Both the position numbers and the translations under genes were made by a program. From Pyrenula massariospora (Eukaryota > Ascomycota > Eurotiomycetes > Pyrenulales > Pyrenulaceae): a stretch of DNA of 64,000 nt. The notes beneath the pieces are model-generated. The model was not told the origin of the DNA. It did no database searches and saw only the letters and a program-made list of their open reading frames with translations. Positions 49,419 to 60,910 of the stretch are shown here, piece by piece (within the stretch, counting starts at the first letter, position 1; each line of letters opens with the position of its first letter). Where the stretch lies: the NCBI GenBank assembly GCA_021030905.1, contig JAGFMI010000008.1, forward strand, positions 1,178,001 to 1,242,000, given 5' to 3'.

Positions 49419-49480
49419 ACCGCTGCGATATTCTGACCATTCGTGATTTCTCAAGCCCTAAAATCATTCCAACAAGAAAG

Positions 49481-51208
49481 ATGGCGAACTCTCGATCCCG
49501 CCTTGGTCTGAAACTTCAGGATTATGACCAGGTTATTGCATTGTCACAAGCGAACATCAACGATACGTTAGAGTATCATTTCGATACTCACAAAGAGCTT
49601 TGCAAATTCGAAGCCAAACTTGCCACCCCCACCAAGGAAGCCATCAGGGGGACTATCAATCCTCCAAAAGTTGAGCTCATTGACGTCGAGAATGCTGATC
49701 AAGCCTTCTACTGCCTTGAATTTATCAATGGCAACTACACCTATTGGAAAGAGGAAAAAGTCGACCCTAATGAACCGATTGACCCAGATGCGCCTCCCAA
49801 GTCATCGGGGTGGAAACAAGTCGCGATTCCGTTGAAAGGCTGGAAACTAGCATTCTACATTGATTTTGCTATGAAGAAAATGAGCAATGTCCCAGAAAAG
49901 ATTCGCGACATGATCCAGCTTCCCGGATCATACAGCGTTGAGCAACTGCTGATTAATTTTGGTACCGCTGATACGATGAACTTCAACTGGGACAGATCTA
50001 CTGTGCTCGGCTTCCAAGATAAGGCGGAAGCCCTCCAAGCCCGAGATGTCATTTCACTCTTCGTGAGCAGATGGCTCAACAATCTGAAAGACACTACCAA
50101 TGGGAATCACAACGCCTTAGGCTATGCTGTGAAGGTCGGCCCAGGCGAGGTCAGCAAGATTCCAAAATCTACAGCTTCGTTTCCACCAACTGCTGTGCGC
50201 TTGCAAACCATCAATTATAGACCAGATGGCGATGCAAGGAAAGCTAGCCCGACGAATGACCACAATGCATTCCTGTTTACTGAGATGACCGAGAACCGTC
50301 CGATGCCTGGTAAAGACCTTGACTGGTCGGGAGACTGGTTCTACGATGCCATTGGAGGAAGTTTGGTGATGTCCCGACGCATATTCTGGGACAAGTTCAT
50401 CAAACCGAAGCTGCAGATTATTAACAAGAACGCAGTCTTGGCAATGAACTCTATCGCTTGGGAGGTGGTGACCCCAGAGGTCACATCAACTCACGATTGG
50501 CTGATTTCAAACAACAACAATGTGGGCGAGGCCCCGTGGTCTAAGACTGATGGCCTAGATGAACTGTACACTTGGAAGTCAAGTTACTACCTAGACTACG
50601 AGCACGAAGTTTCAGGGCCTAACCACATGTACGAACTCAACACGTGGACTAATGTCTCACACAGGTTGTCGCCAAAAGTAGGGGAAGGAAAAATCGTACT
50701 CTCCTACGAGATTAACTTCGAGTCGAAGCTGCAGATGGGTGTCTTTGGCATTCTGAAAAAGCTTTCGCGGTTTGAAGCGAATACCCAAGCCTCCGTGTCG
50801 GATTCAACGACGATCCAGTTTCATTCCGTGGACAGGACTGGCTCACTCGGCCTGGACATCAAATCAGGTTCTTCGAAACCAAAAGTCAATGTCGCTTCGG
50901 AGTTCACGGGTATGGCAGGTGACGTCGTCCAGCTGATCCCTGGCATGAAGCAGAAATTCAGGGAGGATGCTGGCTTAGAGGCGCTGGAGGCTCAGATTAA
51001 GAGGTCGATGACAAAGGGATTGGACTCAGCGCAAGCTATGTCGAATGACATTCAAAATGCTTTGAACGGGCAAACTCGGTTTGTGTTCCCAGGTGATGGC
51101 ACGTTCGATATGAAGGACCCAATTTTCAACCAAGTTGGAGATTTGATGATTGGGCTTACATATAGAAAGGGAGAGGCGGCAAGAAGCTCCGCAAACGGGA
51201 CAAAGTAA
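49481..51208 (+). CDS. P47/TULIP-like protein, function unknown
   Basis: Single-exon protein of 575 residues without signal peptide or membrane segments. Its N-terminus (YDQVIALSQANINDTLEYHF, residues 14-33) has the 'D-x-V-x-A-x-S-x2-x-I-N' opening typical of P47/OrfX-type TULIP-domain proteins known from clostridial and other bacterial loci. The middle also recalls P47: a Pro-Asp-Gly stretch, then NAFLFTEMTENRPMPG, then GGSLVMSRRIFWDKFIKPKL. Beta-rich C-terminal repeats (GEGKIVLSYEINFESKLQMGV) follow. TULIP proteins bind lipids in an elongated tube. The assignment is from remembered family features, not a search, and may be wrong. The gene faces away from the 1224-residue protein gene across a shared 1.5 kb promoter, which suggests they work together. 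The frame is intact. Confidence 0.7.
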   Translation: MANSRSRLGLKLQDYDQVIALSQANINDTLEYHFDTHKELCKFEAKLATPTKEAIRGTINPPKVELIDVENADQAFYCLEFINGNYTYWKEEKVDPNEPIDPDAPPKSSGWKQVAIPLKGWKLAFYIDFAMKKMSNVPEKIRDMIQLPGSYSVEQLLINFGTADTMNFNWDRSTVLGFQDKAEALQARDVISLFVSRWLNNLKDTTNGNHNALGYAVKVGPGEVSKIPKSTASFPPTAVRLQTINYRPDGDARKASPTNDHNAFLFTEMTENRPMPGKDLDWSGDWFYDAIGGSLVMSRRIFWDKFIKPKLQIINKNAVLAMNSIAWEVVTPEVTSTHDWLISNNNNVGEAPWSKTDGLDELYTWKSSYYLDYEHEVSGPNHMYELNTWTNVSHRLSPKVGEGKIVLSYEINFESKLQMGVFGILKKLSRFEANTQASVSDSTTIQFHSVDRTGSLGLDIKSGSSKPKVNVASEFTGMAGDVVQLIPGMKQKFREDAGLEALEAQIKRSMTKGLDSAQAMSNDIQNALNGQTRFVFPGDGTFDMKDPIFNQVGDLMIGLTYRKGEAARSSANGTK

Positions 51209-52948
51209 TATGATACCGTAGCTTCGATCGAGCGAGATCCTGGTCCGAAGGTAATATTCAAGGACATTAGTAGATGTGTTTACTTAATTGGAACCTAGTG
51301 ACAAGGTGGCCGTCTGCAAATATCCATAGATTGCATTCTGTCTGTAATGCCAATCTGGCGATCAACACGCGTAGGGTTGCAGGTCGAGGGACACTGGAAC
51401 GAGGTTCAGCGCGTCTTTCCTCGTTATCCAATCGTGTAGGTACCGATGAGGCAAAATCGAGGAATTAAAGAAGTATTTATAAGCCTACCTGCAGGCCGAC
51501 CCGACCCAAGACCCCTCAGTCTGCCATTATGCTAGCGTACCTCCTACCTTCGGTGTGATTCTAGTGCCATTCGAGGTGAATGCAGCAGACTTCGACCTCA
51601 GACCTGCCCTTTGTGGTGAACCGTCTCGGTCTATCACCGAGAGGGGACCTCTTGATTCTGCGTTACGTCTCTATCAGCTCGTGGGCTCGCCACAAAATTC
51701 ACGTGGTAGGCCGGCCCCTGGGTTTTGATGGATGCCTACTGTTGTTGGTATGTAATAAAATGATAGGAGTACCCTCGTCGGTCGCTACCCCGAAACTTTA
51801 TCATAAGTATTCGAAAAGATACCAAGAAAAAGATATGCGGTCCTTCTTTGGATGGCCTTTAGGCCAAATGGAGCCGAGCAAGTGAGATCTAGCAAGGAGC
51901 GGGATATCTGTTTCCATGATTCATTGGCGCGAAAGATCCGCGTTCGACGTCGCTGTGTTGTATTTATGCCAGGATATCTAGCTATCTGGCTAACATTGGT
52001 TCTTCTCCAAGTATGGGGCTGAAAGAAATATAAACAACACCCCCCTCACCCCTCAAAAGGAGGAAACGTGATTGCACAACATGCCGCTCGCACGTTCCGT
52101 AGCCTCGGATTTCCTAACGTTTAACTGGAAGGACCGAAGAGCCCCCGGATTATGTACCTTCTATAGTTTCCCCAATTACGCCTTTGTCAGAACTCAGTGC
52201 CGTGCCGCAGATAGCCCTGTGATGAGAACAGTCAGACCGCCTCATCATCGCCTTCAGTTTTCACACCTTGGATCCAAGTCCAAAGTCAATTCCCAAAGGG
52301 GGCAGAGGAAACCAAACTCGCCACCATTACGATATTCAGCATCTCGATTTTATTCTTTCCGCTATCAGGTTCCCAATTCTCCGCCTTTATCTCCCGCCCT
52401 CGCGTCAGATTCAATGCCGCGGCAGACTATCTCTCATAGCGCCCGTCGGGTTCGTGTCTCTTACAAAGCATAACACTCGTGACACTCTAATTAAAGTAAG
52501 CATATACGTTGACTCGGCGGGAGGATCCTTCCCGCCACCTAGACCCGCCAGCGAGCAAGAAGATTATGCATCATGGAGTCGCCGCAGTAGAAACAGGTAA
52601 GAGCTGGGAAGTGGTCTGACCTTTCCTATTGCCTTCGGTGGATAAGTCTGGGCTTGAATTAGGCTTCGGTCGGTAGGTGAGACTTTGGGGCATGGATGAG
52701 ATAAGGTAAGTTTGTGGAGAATACACTACTAACGGCCAGCCCGGCCTTACTCTGTCCTGATTGAAATCCTCTTTCAATTGTGTGCTTTGGTGTCTTGCTT
52801 ATAGAGGTCATTCATCTCGCATCCTGACAGCTTCTGCTATTTCTAATTCTACCCTGCCACTGCGTGTCCATCCTACTCCCATTCCCCCTACTTTCAATTC
52901 CCCCCATCTTCCCCCATCTCTCGAACACACCAGACCCGCCTCCCAGTC
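51209..52948. other. intergenic, no supported gene
   Basis: 1.74 kb. Open frames at 51274-51468, 51580-51885, 52072-52473 and 52268-52600 have no domains and overlap one another. The last 150 bp are strongly pyrimidine-rich, fitting the leader of the hydrolase gene. Confidence 0.45.
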
Positions 52949-53728
52949 ATGGCCACTACAACAAAAAAACCCGTCTTCATCGCCATCCCCGGCGCCTGGC
53001 ACCCAAACGCCTGCCTCCACAAAGTCCAAACCCCCCTCGAACGCCTCGGCTACACCGTCATCGCCCTCACCCTCGCCTCCGTCGGCGCCGAACCCCCCCT
53101 CACCTCCATCCAACCCGACATCGACCTGATCCGCACCGCCGTCGAGACCGAAGTCACCAAAGGCAACGACGTCGTCGTCGTCACGCACTCCTACAGCGGC
53201 GTCCCCGCCAACGCCGCCCTCGGCGGCCTCCTCAGACCCGACCGCGAGAAAGCCGGCCAGCAGGGCGGCGTCACCGCGATCGCGATGATGGCCAGCTTCG
53301 CGCTGCTCGAGAACGAGGCGCTCAGCGACCAGAACGACCCGCAGCTCGACCTCGTCATCTCCGACGACACGAGCACCGCGACGATCGAGAAGGAAAACAC
53401 GATCCGGTACTTCTACGGCGACGTGGAGCGCGGGGAGGCGGAGCGCTGGCAGGCCGCGCTCAGGCCGCAGAGTCTGGCGGTGTTCTTTGAGAAGCTGCCG
53501 CAGAGGCGGGTGTGGAGGGATGTGCCGCTGCATTATCTGGTGTGTGAGGCGGATCAGGCGATCTATGGGAGGAAGCAGCATTTTATGGTTGATCGGATTA
53601 TCGAGGAGAAGAAGGAGGGTGCGGGTGGGGTGGTCAAGGAGGTTTGCGATGCGAGTCATAGCCCGTTCTTGAGCCAGCCGGAGGTTGTGGTCAAGTTTTT
53701 GAGGAGGGCGGCGGGGGAGAAGGTTTGA
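52949..53728 (+). CDS. alpha/beta hydrolase
   Basis: Single-exon alpha/beta-hydrolase-fold protein (AB hydrolase 6 type), 259 residues. Strand beta-3/oxyanion region: VFIAIPGAWHPNACLHKV. Nucleophile elbow: VVVVTHSYSGVPANAAL, with serine in H-S-Y-S-G rather than the commoner G-H-S-x-G. Late in the protein, HYLVCEADQAI holds the likely acid and DASHSPFLSQPEVVV the catalytic histidine. This group includes plant methylesterase/hydroxynitrile-lyase-like proteins and many fungal enzymes of unknown substrate. There is no secretion signal. Codons end almost only in C up to about 53,400 and mostly in G afterwards. The long antisense frame at 52808-53659 is a by-product of this. Confidence 0.9.
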   Translation: MATTTKKPVFIAIPGAWHPNACLHKVQTPLERLGYTVIALTLASVGAEPPLTSIQPDIDLIRTAVETEVTKGNDVVVVTHSYSGVPANAALGGLLRPDREKAGQQGGVTAIAMMASFALLENEALSDQNDPQLDLVISDDTSTATIEKENTIRYFYGDVERGEAERWQAALRPQSLAVFFEKLPQRRVWRDVPLHYLVCEADQAIYGRKQHFMVDRIIEEKKEGAGGVVKEVCDASHSPFLSQPEVVVKFLRRAAGEKV

Positions 53729-54208
53729 GCGGGGTGTGTTGTATTGTGTTGCCTTGCATTGAGTGCTTATCGCGGCTGGATGTAAAGGGGCGGGGTAGGG
53801 GGCTGCTGTTACTGAGGATTGAGTTCATCAGGGTCGAGGTACAAATTGGCGGAACGGAGGGGAGAAATGGCTTTATGATATATACTGGAGAAAATTAGAG
53901 TATTGTTTCTTGTGCTTCGTTCCTCGTTTCACTATCCCGAACACCTTGAAGCACTATGGTTATGGTCTTCAGCGTTCATACGTATCTTAAGGCATTTGGG
54001 AGGTTTTGGGAGGCTGGAAACGAGAGTGCCTTGATATTCCGACTCAAGGACATATGACGATAAAGCACGTGGTGTGTACAAAGCAGTCTTTACCTATATC
54101 GGTCTGTTTAGCTGCTGATCCCATTGTCTTGTCGTCCCGATACTCGAACAGTCCACGCCCAGACTCCATTGTAACAGCAACGCCTAGATTTTCCCGCCGC
54201 ATGCACTC
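53729..54208. other. convergent intergenic
   Basis: 480 bp between the convergent hydrolase and R-SNARE genes. No feature is seen. Confidence 0.45.
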
Positions 54209-55016
54209 CTACCCTACACACTTGCTCCAGGCTGGCAGTCCACACCCAAATCCAACGAACAGATAGATGAGGAAGATGATCACGACGATGAGTAGGGCCA
54301 TGACCTTGACATTCTTCCACCACATCTGCCGTCTCAGATTCCTACTCCTCACCCGGAAATCCCGCGCTGAACCACCCAACCGATCTGTCTTATCAACTAG
54401 TAGATCGATTCTCTCACCCCGCTCCAGCACCCGCTCGATATTCTCCGTCATGATGTCTTTCACGCTGTCGATTTCTTTCTTCGCGTTAGATAGCGCGTCC
54501 GATGGGGGCGATGAGTTATACGAGGCGAGGAGGGATTTGAGCTGGGTATTGAAGCTGGCGCAGCCATACGGTGGAAGGGACTGGAAACTTGTTGACGATG
54601 GAGGGTGAGCGGCGAGAAATTTCTTCTTCAGATCGAGGAGAAAGGCGAACGGGATTCGGCGGCCGAGCTCGGACTGGGCGACGACAAGGTAGGTGAGGGC
54701 GGCTCCAGAGTCGGAGGAGGTGGAGTCAGAGATGTAATGTACGAAGAGGCGGTCGTGGGTGTAGGTCAGTTTTTGCGGGGTGGAGTGGTCGATTTTGGGG
54801 AGGATCAGGGAGGCGAGGGACGATGCAGAGGTGGAGGAGGTATTGGGGGAGGTGTGTTCCGTGAGGATTGTGGTGCCGTGGGATATGCATGAGCTGTGAG
54901 AAAGGAGGTTAGGAACTGGCTTTCTGTTGAACCTATAAGGCTTGAAAAGAGAGAGAGCGCGCGTACTAGAGTAACGGAGTATTGTTTGAAGCGCCGGAGG
55001 AGGATGAGGAAGCCAT
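54209..55016 (-). CDS. VAMP7/Nyv1-type R-SNARE
   Basis: Vacuolar/endosomal R-SNARE for membrane fusion, 244 residues. Exon 1 (55016-54967) encodes MASSSSSGASNNTPLLY. After a 73-nt intron, exon 2 (54893-54209) continues SCISHGTTILTEHTS. The longin domain follows: RLFVHYISDS, ALTYLVVAQSELGRRIPFAFLLDLKKKF. The SNARE motif has the zero-layer arginine in TENIERVLERGERIDLLVDK, and ends in RRQMWWKNVKVM. A single C-terminal membrane anchor (ALLIVVIIFLIYLFVGFG) closes it. Starting the protein from the unspliced frame would place the intron in the coding sequence and lose the correct N-terminus. Confidence 0.92.
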
Positions 55017-56760
55017 GTTGGCAACGGAGAAGGTATGGGGCTTGATCAGTGATGCGGTCGCTCAGCAATAGAATCAGCTTCGAAGGCACATTCAAGTGGA
55101 ATGAGAAATGTTTCCAATGAAGATTGGTCGATTGTCGTAGTTGAGAAGTTTCGAAATTCTTGAAATAGATCTAAATTGGTTGATTGCTTTGGAACCTTTG
55201 CGATGACGCCGCGTGGAAGCTGCTTTGACGGCATGCCAAGACCTATACGCCATTCCATTTTGGGTCGAGGAATTGCCTGAATCTTGATTGCGGAATCGCA
55301 ACGCTTCTCAAGCACCAGTATTACCAATTTTGGTGTTGATTTAGGCTCTACAGACGCCCTTTTCAAAATCATCGAGCCTCTCCACGACCGAAATTCTTCT
55401 CTTGACAGTATGTGGGTTCTTTTTCATGGTTATCTAGACCGTGCGGCTCCGGCCGAAGATACGAGCTCTCCCTCGTTTACATTCTACTTCCTCTTCACCT
55501 ACTACCGTGCAGCATGATTCTGTTCCATACTATGACCTCTCATGCTGTGTCTCCAATTCTAGCCGTCTGCGTTCACTGTTCTATCCTGGCGCAGGACAGT
55601 CACCTAAGAATCTCTACTAAGTGAAATCGATTCGTTCCTGAAAAGCCTCCTGTACTAGAAACAGCGGATCTCAGACCATACATACTGAGCTCTGATGTGA
55701 CTGCATGCTGATCAATTAGAGGCTGTTGATGCCCGCCTCAATCTAAGTTATGCATGTTTCTCCGTCTCTTGGATCTTCTTCAAAGTGCCTACCCGACGTA
55801 CATCTTTGGTACCATCGGCGCTTATGCAAATGAAGAACTGTCAACGCCTCTTTCGTAGGCAGTCGGGCACTTTCAGATAAGTACTCTTTCTAGGTTCCTG
55901 ATGTGAAAATCAAAGAGGATGAGCATGACACAAGAAGCGAAGGCGATGAGCCTGACTTGGAGGTTACTGTTGTCGTAAAAGATCAAAATTTCGAATTGAA
56001 CTCTTCATCCAAGCCGTGCTGCGCTTTGAGCCCTATATCGAAGCATCGTTTTCGCCGCAGTGAAACAACGAGACGAAAAATTGGCGGTCCTACTTCATCC
56101 GCAGGTAAGAGCAGGCTACCTGCAGGTTTCGCGCCCGGGTTCTGGCCGTTGTAGGACGAAAGAGGCTTCATCTGGCCAATTCAACGATGTCTCCACCACG
56201 AACGACGAACAGACCGATGCAGTTCTTCTGAAGACTTCACGTAATTACACTGATCATCAGGTCTTGGTAAAATGCTAAGATGCTGGTAAGCGGTATGATC
56301 GATTGAAGGTGGCATTGTATCTAACACGAGACATCTGACGGGCGGGTCCCTTTACAAACGTGACTGATGGGTGTGCAATCATTACATGGGAGCGCGAAGA
56401 AATCATTGGCCTCATTGTTGCTACAAATATCTCATTGAAGAGAGAATACACAAGATCGCAGCCGGAGATTCGTCCCTGCCAACACCTGTCGTTTGCCGAC
56501 AAAGTGAGATAAACATCACAACATTGAGAACACACCTATAGACACGACCTTTACAAATCTCTGATTTTGCCACAACTACTCGCCATCCTTCAGCAGGCAA
56601 TACTCCTATCTGTTCCTGATTTCTCTCTTTGAATTCTCTACTCAGCCTTAGAAGTAATTCATAATTTGCTGTTTACTTTATTTTCCTTCAAATACCAGTA
56701 GTCATTCAGGGTGCCGCTACTTGCGTCAAGATTCCCAAATACATCCCGGCTCACGGGAAA
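55017..56760. other. intergenic, divergent R-SNARE / GMC; possible coding relics
   Basis: 1.74 kb. The frame at 55046-55372 (minus) may be leader of the R-SNARE gene. A polar plus-strand frame near 55903-56154 (begins MKIKEDEHDTRSEG) and a short coding-like plus-strand stretch near 56370-56510 could be relics of a gene, but I recognise neither. No repeats or RNA genes are seen. Confidence 0.35.
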
Positions 56761-59274
56761 ATGTCTCGTAGAACACCAGTGGCACATATCCCCCCACTAT
56801 TCTGTTTGCTGTCACTGGCTCTGACGAGTTCTAATACTCGGCCCTTACCACGAGGTGTGAATGATCCGCTGAATGCAACATATGACTATGTCGTTGTGGG
56901 CTGCGGCATCGCTGGTCTCGTCACGTCGATGAGGCTTTCGGAAAATAGTAACGTGTCCGTTGCCTGTATTGAAGCTGGGCCACTGTGAGTTCTGAGCTGG
57001 ACATTTACGTGGTGTATAGACTAATATAATCAGCGATCATTATGAAGAGGGTATCCAGTTCCCTTACGACATGGGGTTCGACCTAGCCGGATCCCGCACC
57101 TACGACTGGAGGATGAGTACTGTGGCGCAACCCCAGCTGGATGGTCAAGCGCGATATTTTCCACTCGGGCTCGGCGTGGGCGGGGGAAGTCAGTAATGTC
57201 CAACGTTGAAGATGTGGAATGAATGCTGATTCTAGATGACTATCCATAGGTCTTGTCAATGGCATGATTTGGAATCGAGGGAATCAAGATGACTTCAATG
57301 CATGGGAGGATCTTTCAAATCCTGGTTGGGGTTGGAATGGCTTGGTAAATTATTTCAGAAAAGTTGGTGCCTCTTTTACTCTCGGGACGTCGAACTAAGA
57401 GTTTCTAGTCTGAGAACTACACGCCAATTTACACGCCCGGAATACCACAGGAGTACCAGGCGAATGCCGATTGGAATGAGCACGGCTTTGAGGGACCAGT
57501 TCAAGTTAGCTATCCAAAATATTATTGGAATCAAACTGGTATGTGTTTGAAATTAATTTATTTTTTGGCTCTAAATTGCAGCAGTGAACTTCTTTCAAGG
57601 CCTTCAAGTCCTCGATATTCCTATAGTGCATGACCCGAATGGAATCGGAAATGCTGGGGGTTACTTTCTTGCTCTAGATACGCATCCAACCAACCAGACA
57701 CGGTCAGTAAGTTGCTTGATTGGTTGATCAGCGTCTGTATCTCATCTCTACATTCTAACACGTTTCACGGCGCCCAGCTCTGACGCCCGCCGTACATATA
57801 TGGATCCGTTCATTTATCGGAGCAATTTTGACGTGTTGAGCGACAATCATGTTACTCGAGTTTTGTTCAACAATTTCTCAACGGACACTCAGGATAGTCA
57901 ACCCCAGCGCGAAGGAAATCAAAAGGGAGTTGGCAATGCAACCTCCATAGTGACAGATCTCTTTGGAGGCCAGGCAACATCGGTGAAACCGCAGCCTCCG
58001 ATCCAGGCGCGTCAGACGCCTGGCCCGTCCCTCCGTGCTAATGCTGTCGAGGTAAGCCAGCAATCAAAGGTCTAGCCTGCTTATATTAATAGCCAGCTTT
58101 TATAGTACGCTGCCAATGCTGCCGCACCACGCCAGACTGTCTTTGCGCGCCGTGAAGTCATCTTAGCCGCAGGAGGGATACACTCGCCACAAATTCTTCA
58201 GCTATCTGGTATTGGACCTGCAGCTCTTCTACAGCGATATGGCCTAGGTGTCGCCCAGGACCTCCCTGGGGTTGGTCGCAATCTTCAGGATCATCCTCGA
58301 GTTAACTTGACCTACACCTGTGAGCATTCCCCAATAAGTCTGCTCATAGAAGGCTGATGGACACCACAGACCGGAACTACAGCTATGTCACTCCAATGAA
58401 TCTTTCTACTTCTCCTGCATTCAATGCGGCAGCCGAAACTGAGTACCGCACCCGCAAAACCGGGCCTTGGACAGCGATGCCCTCTAGTGCACTTGGCTTC
58501 CTCTCTCTCCCACAAGTTACCAACTCAACGTCCGACATTCTCTACTCTGCAAACTCGGCCGGCAACAGCGTTCTACCAAACATCTACGACCCAACTCTCC
58601 TCCAGGGCTACGGAGCACAACTGACCTCTCTGACCAACCGCCTCGCCGACCACCAAACCCCCGCCTACGAACTCCTCAACGACAACTCCGGCATCTGGAC
58701 AATTGCCCTCATGCACCCCTTCTCCCGCGGCTACACCGAAATCACCTCCGCCAACCCCTTCGACCCGCCCCTGATCGACCCCCGCTACCTCACCAACCCA
58801 GCCGACACGACCATCTACCTCCGCGCCATCGAATTCAACCAGCGCCTCCTCGACACCCCACCCATGCAGCTCCTCCAACCCTCCTTCATCGACCCTCCCC
58901 GCGACCCCAGCGAAGCCTACCTCCGCGCCCTCATCGCCCGCACCCTCCAGACCATGTACCACCCCTCGGGCACCTGCGCGATGCTGCCCCGCGACCACGG
59001 CGGCGTGGTCGACCCCCGCCTGGTCGTGTATGGTACGCAGAACCTCCGCGTCGTGGACGCGTCCGTCTTCCCGCTGATCCCGGGGGCGCATCTGCAGGCC
59101 GCGGTGTACGCGGTGGCGGAGAAGGCGGCGGATGTCATCAAGGTGGATTATGGGGAGCCGGTGGCGGAGATCCCGGGGGATGAGAATCCGGCGGCGATTG
59201 CGGCGTGGGAGGAGTGGATGGCGAGTGTGAAGGGGGAACCGGGTGGGGTGGATGTTGGGGAGGCGGAACCGTGA
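56761..59274 (+). CDS. secreted GMC oxidoreductase (FAD)
   Basis: Glucose-methanol-choline oxidoreductase, 711 residues from eight exons: 56761-56984, 57034-57188, 57250-57362, 57409-57538, 57582-57702, 57778-58051, 58106-58319, 58370-59274 (introns of 43-75 nt). A signal peptide is likely ([19 protein letters not shown]). The FAD-binding Rossmann motif is [20 protein letters not shown] with the acidic residue in IEAGP. GMC signature 1 is [20 protein letters not shown] and signature 2 is [20 protein letters not shown]. The C-terminal catalytic region has [11 protein letters not shown] and [20 protein letters not shown], with histidines at both expected sites. Family members oxidise sugars, choline or aryl alcohols and can supply hydrogen peroxide outside the cell; the substrate is not readable here. 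Exon 8 turns from C-ending to G-ending codons near 59,030. Confidence 0.94.
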
Positions 59275-59577
59275 TAGGCAACAAAACAAATACAGAATGA
59301 GAAAGGGACACGGGTGGAGGATTGTATTATATTACGACCAGATTACAGGTATTAGCATCAGGACGGCGCATATCTGCGCGTAATTGATTGCATACGATGT
59401 GCTTTGACGGCTGGGTAGAGCAATACAAGCAAAAACATTATTTCTTGCATACAGAGAGATGCTATCGGTCCCGATACCCCAGAACCGAAAGAAAAATATG
59501 GTCCGTAAATGAAATGCCTGCCTTTCCCTTCCCAGACCATTGCCAAACGTGAAACTGTGGTGTCAATCTAGTTCCTA
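59275..59577. other. convergent intergenic
   Basis: About 300 bp between convergent genes, with AT-rich 3'-end sequence. Nothing else is seen. Confidence 0.45.
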
Positions 59578-60910
59578 TTAAGCATCTCTTGTTTTAGCAG
59601 CATTAGCCTTCCTCTCCATCCTCAGACCCGCCCCGGCGCCGCCAACAAGACTCAGCTTCTTCCCCAACTCTCCTCGGGCTGTCGGATTGGTCTCGTTCTC
59701 GCCTACACCACTGGTCCTCAGACTCCTTCTCTCGCCAGCTTCTCCGGTCCCTTCCAGCGCGTCCTCACTGATAGTCCCGCGATAATACTCATGAGAGACC
59801 GGAAGGCTCATCGCCCGCTTCAACTGCGGATTCATAGCGTCGTACCTGCTTGAGAAAGACGAGAGGGGAGCTGGCTGAGATAATGGCGCAGAGTAGGGCG
59901 CCGACAGCGCGTCCTCGAAGCTTGTGCTTGTTATATTTTGAGCAGAGGGGGACATGGGACTAGTCGATTCATTCGAAACATACTCTGGGTCGTACATCGG
60001 CGATTGCTCGTTGTTGTTGGAGGGAATGCTTGTGGTGTTATTGTAGTAAAGAGATTCAGGCACTGGGCTTTGATATATGACCATTGGGCTGAAAATCGCG
60101 GATTCAGGGCTTCCAAGGGTAAAACTGTTAGTCGGAGACTGGAGGGTGCGCTGAAGGGCCAACGCCTGAGATTGGAGATACGGCGTCATCGGCTGCCGAT
60201 TGTGTTGAGGGGCTGGCGGCTGTGGGGTGAGGGATAGATTTTGTATGCATGTCTGCAAATTGAAAAGGCCGTATTGAAGACGGGCTTCAGTAGTGGCGCG
60301 CTCCCATTGCTCTTGCTCCTGAGTTCGCAATGTCACGGTGGCAAGATTGTTCGCCATGGCTTCCTGGGTCTTGTAGCTGCGCTTTAACTTCCTGCTGATA
60401 CCTGAGAGAGCTTTCTTGAGTCTGGCCACCTGCTCGCCGCCATTCGCAGCTCCAGTCTCCTCCTTATTTTCCGTGCTGCCGCTCTGCATCTCCCTCTCTC
60501 TTCGCTTCTGCGCCTCTATCAGCTTGCCTTGGATACTCCCTCGGGCTCTGTGGAGGCGTCCCGCGTGCCGCTCCTCCCTCCCCAGTACCTCCAGGATATA
60601 CGCCCTTTCTTGGTGGAGGTGGAAATGCAAATGCTCGCTCCCTATTACTGACTGGGCTAACGGGGCTGTACATCCCGAGTGGAGAAGGCGGGTGTCCGAG
60701 TGAGGATACAGGCGACCAGTGGGAAGAGGAGGAAATGGGCGAAGCATTCGTGTCGAGAGAGCACTGACGGCGCTTGTCGGTAACGGGAGGCGGGAGGAGG
60801 TAATCGTCGCCGTTAGAAGATGACGACGAGTCCCAGGCGGATTCAGGGCCGAAGATTATGTCGACAAGGCGGCGGGTGTAGTGCGTTGTTGTTGCTATTA
60901 TGTTGTTCAT
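59578..60910 (-). CDS. unknown coiled-coil, Ser/Pro-rich protein
   Basis: I do not recognise this protein. It starts MNNIIATTTHYTRRLVDIIFGPESAWDSS at 60910. A charged coiled coil follows (LEVLGREERHAGRLHRARGSI, then LIEAQKRREREM, EQVARLKKALSGISRKLKRS), and then a long Ser/Pro/Asn-rich tail with many SP sites. The N-terminal and coiled-coil parts are in different frames. A GT-AG intron at 60768-60666 (103 nt) joins them in frame and gives 409 residues. Yet the sequence removed also reads as sensible Ser/Pro-rich protein (PVSSLGHPPSPLGMYSPVSP), so an indel near 60,620 or alternative splicing is possible. It is probably an intracellular scaffold or regulator; no function is assigned. Confidence 0.65.

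Larger units (their letters stand above)
47971..49480. promoter_or_regulatory. shared divergent promoter of the 1224-aa and P47-like genes
   Basis: 1.5 kb between two divergent ATGs. Apart from the TATA-like motifs at each end, no gene is supported; the frames at 48243-48602 and 48530-48733 lack domains. The head-to-head layout could allow co-regulation. Confidence 0.45.

Noticed and set aside
52808-53659. 283-codon minus-strand open frame over the alpha/beta hydrolase
   Set aside because: Gly/Asp/Val-rich antisense shadow produced by codon bias; the sense frame has a full catalytic triad.
58573-59289. 238-codon minus-strand open frame over GMC exon 8
   Set aside because: Antisense shadow of the GMC C-terminal domain; no recognisable features.
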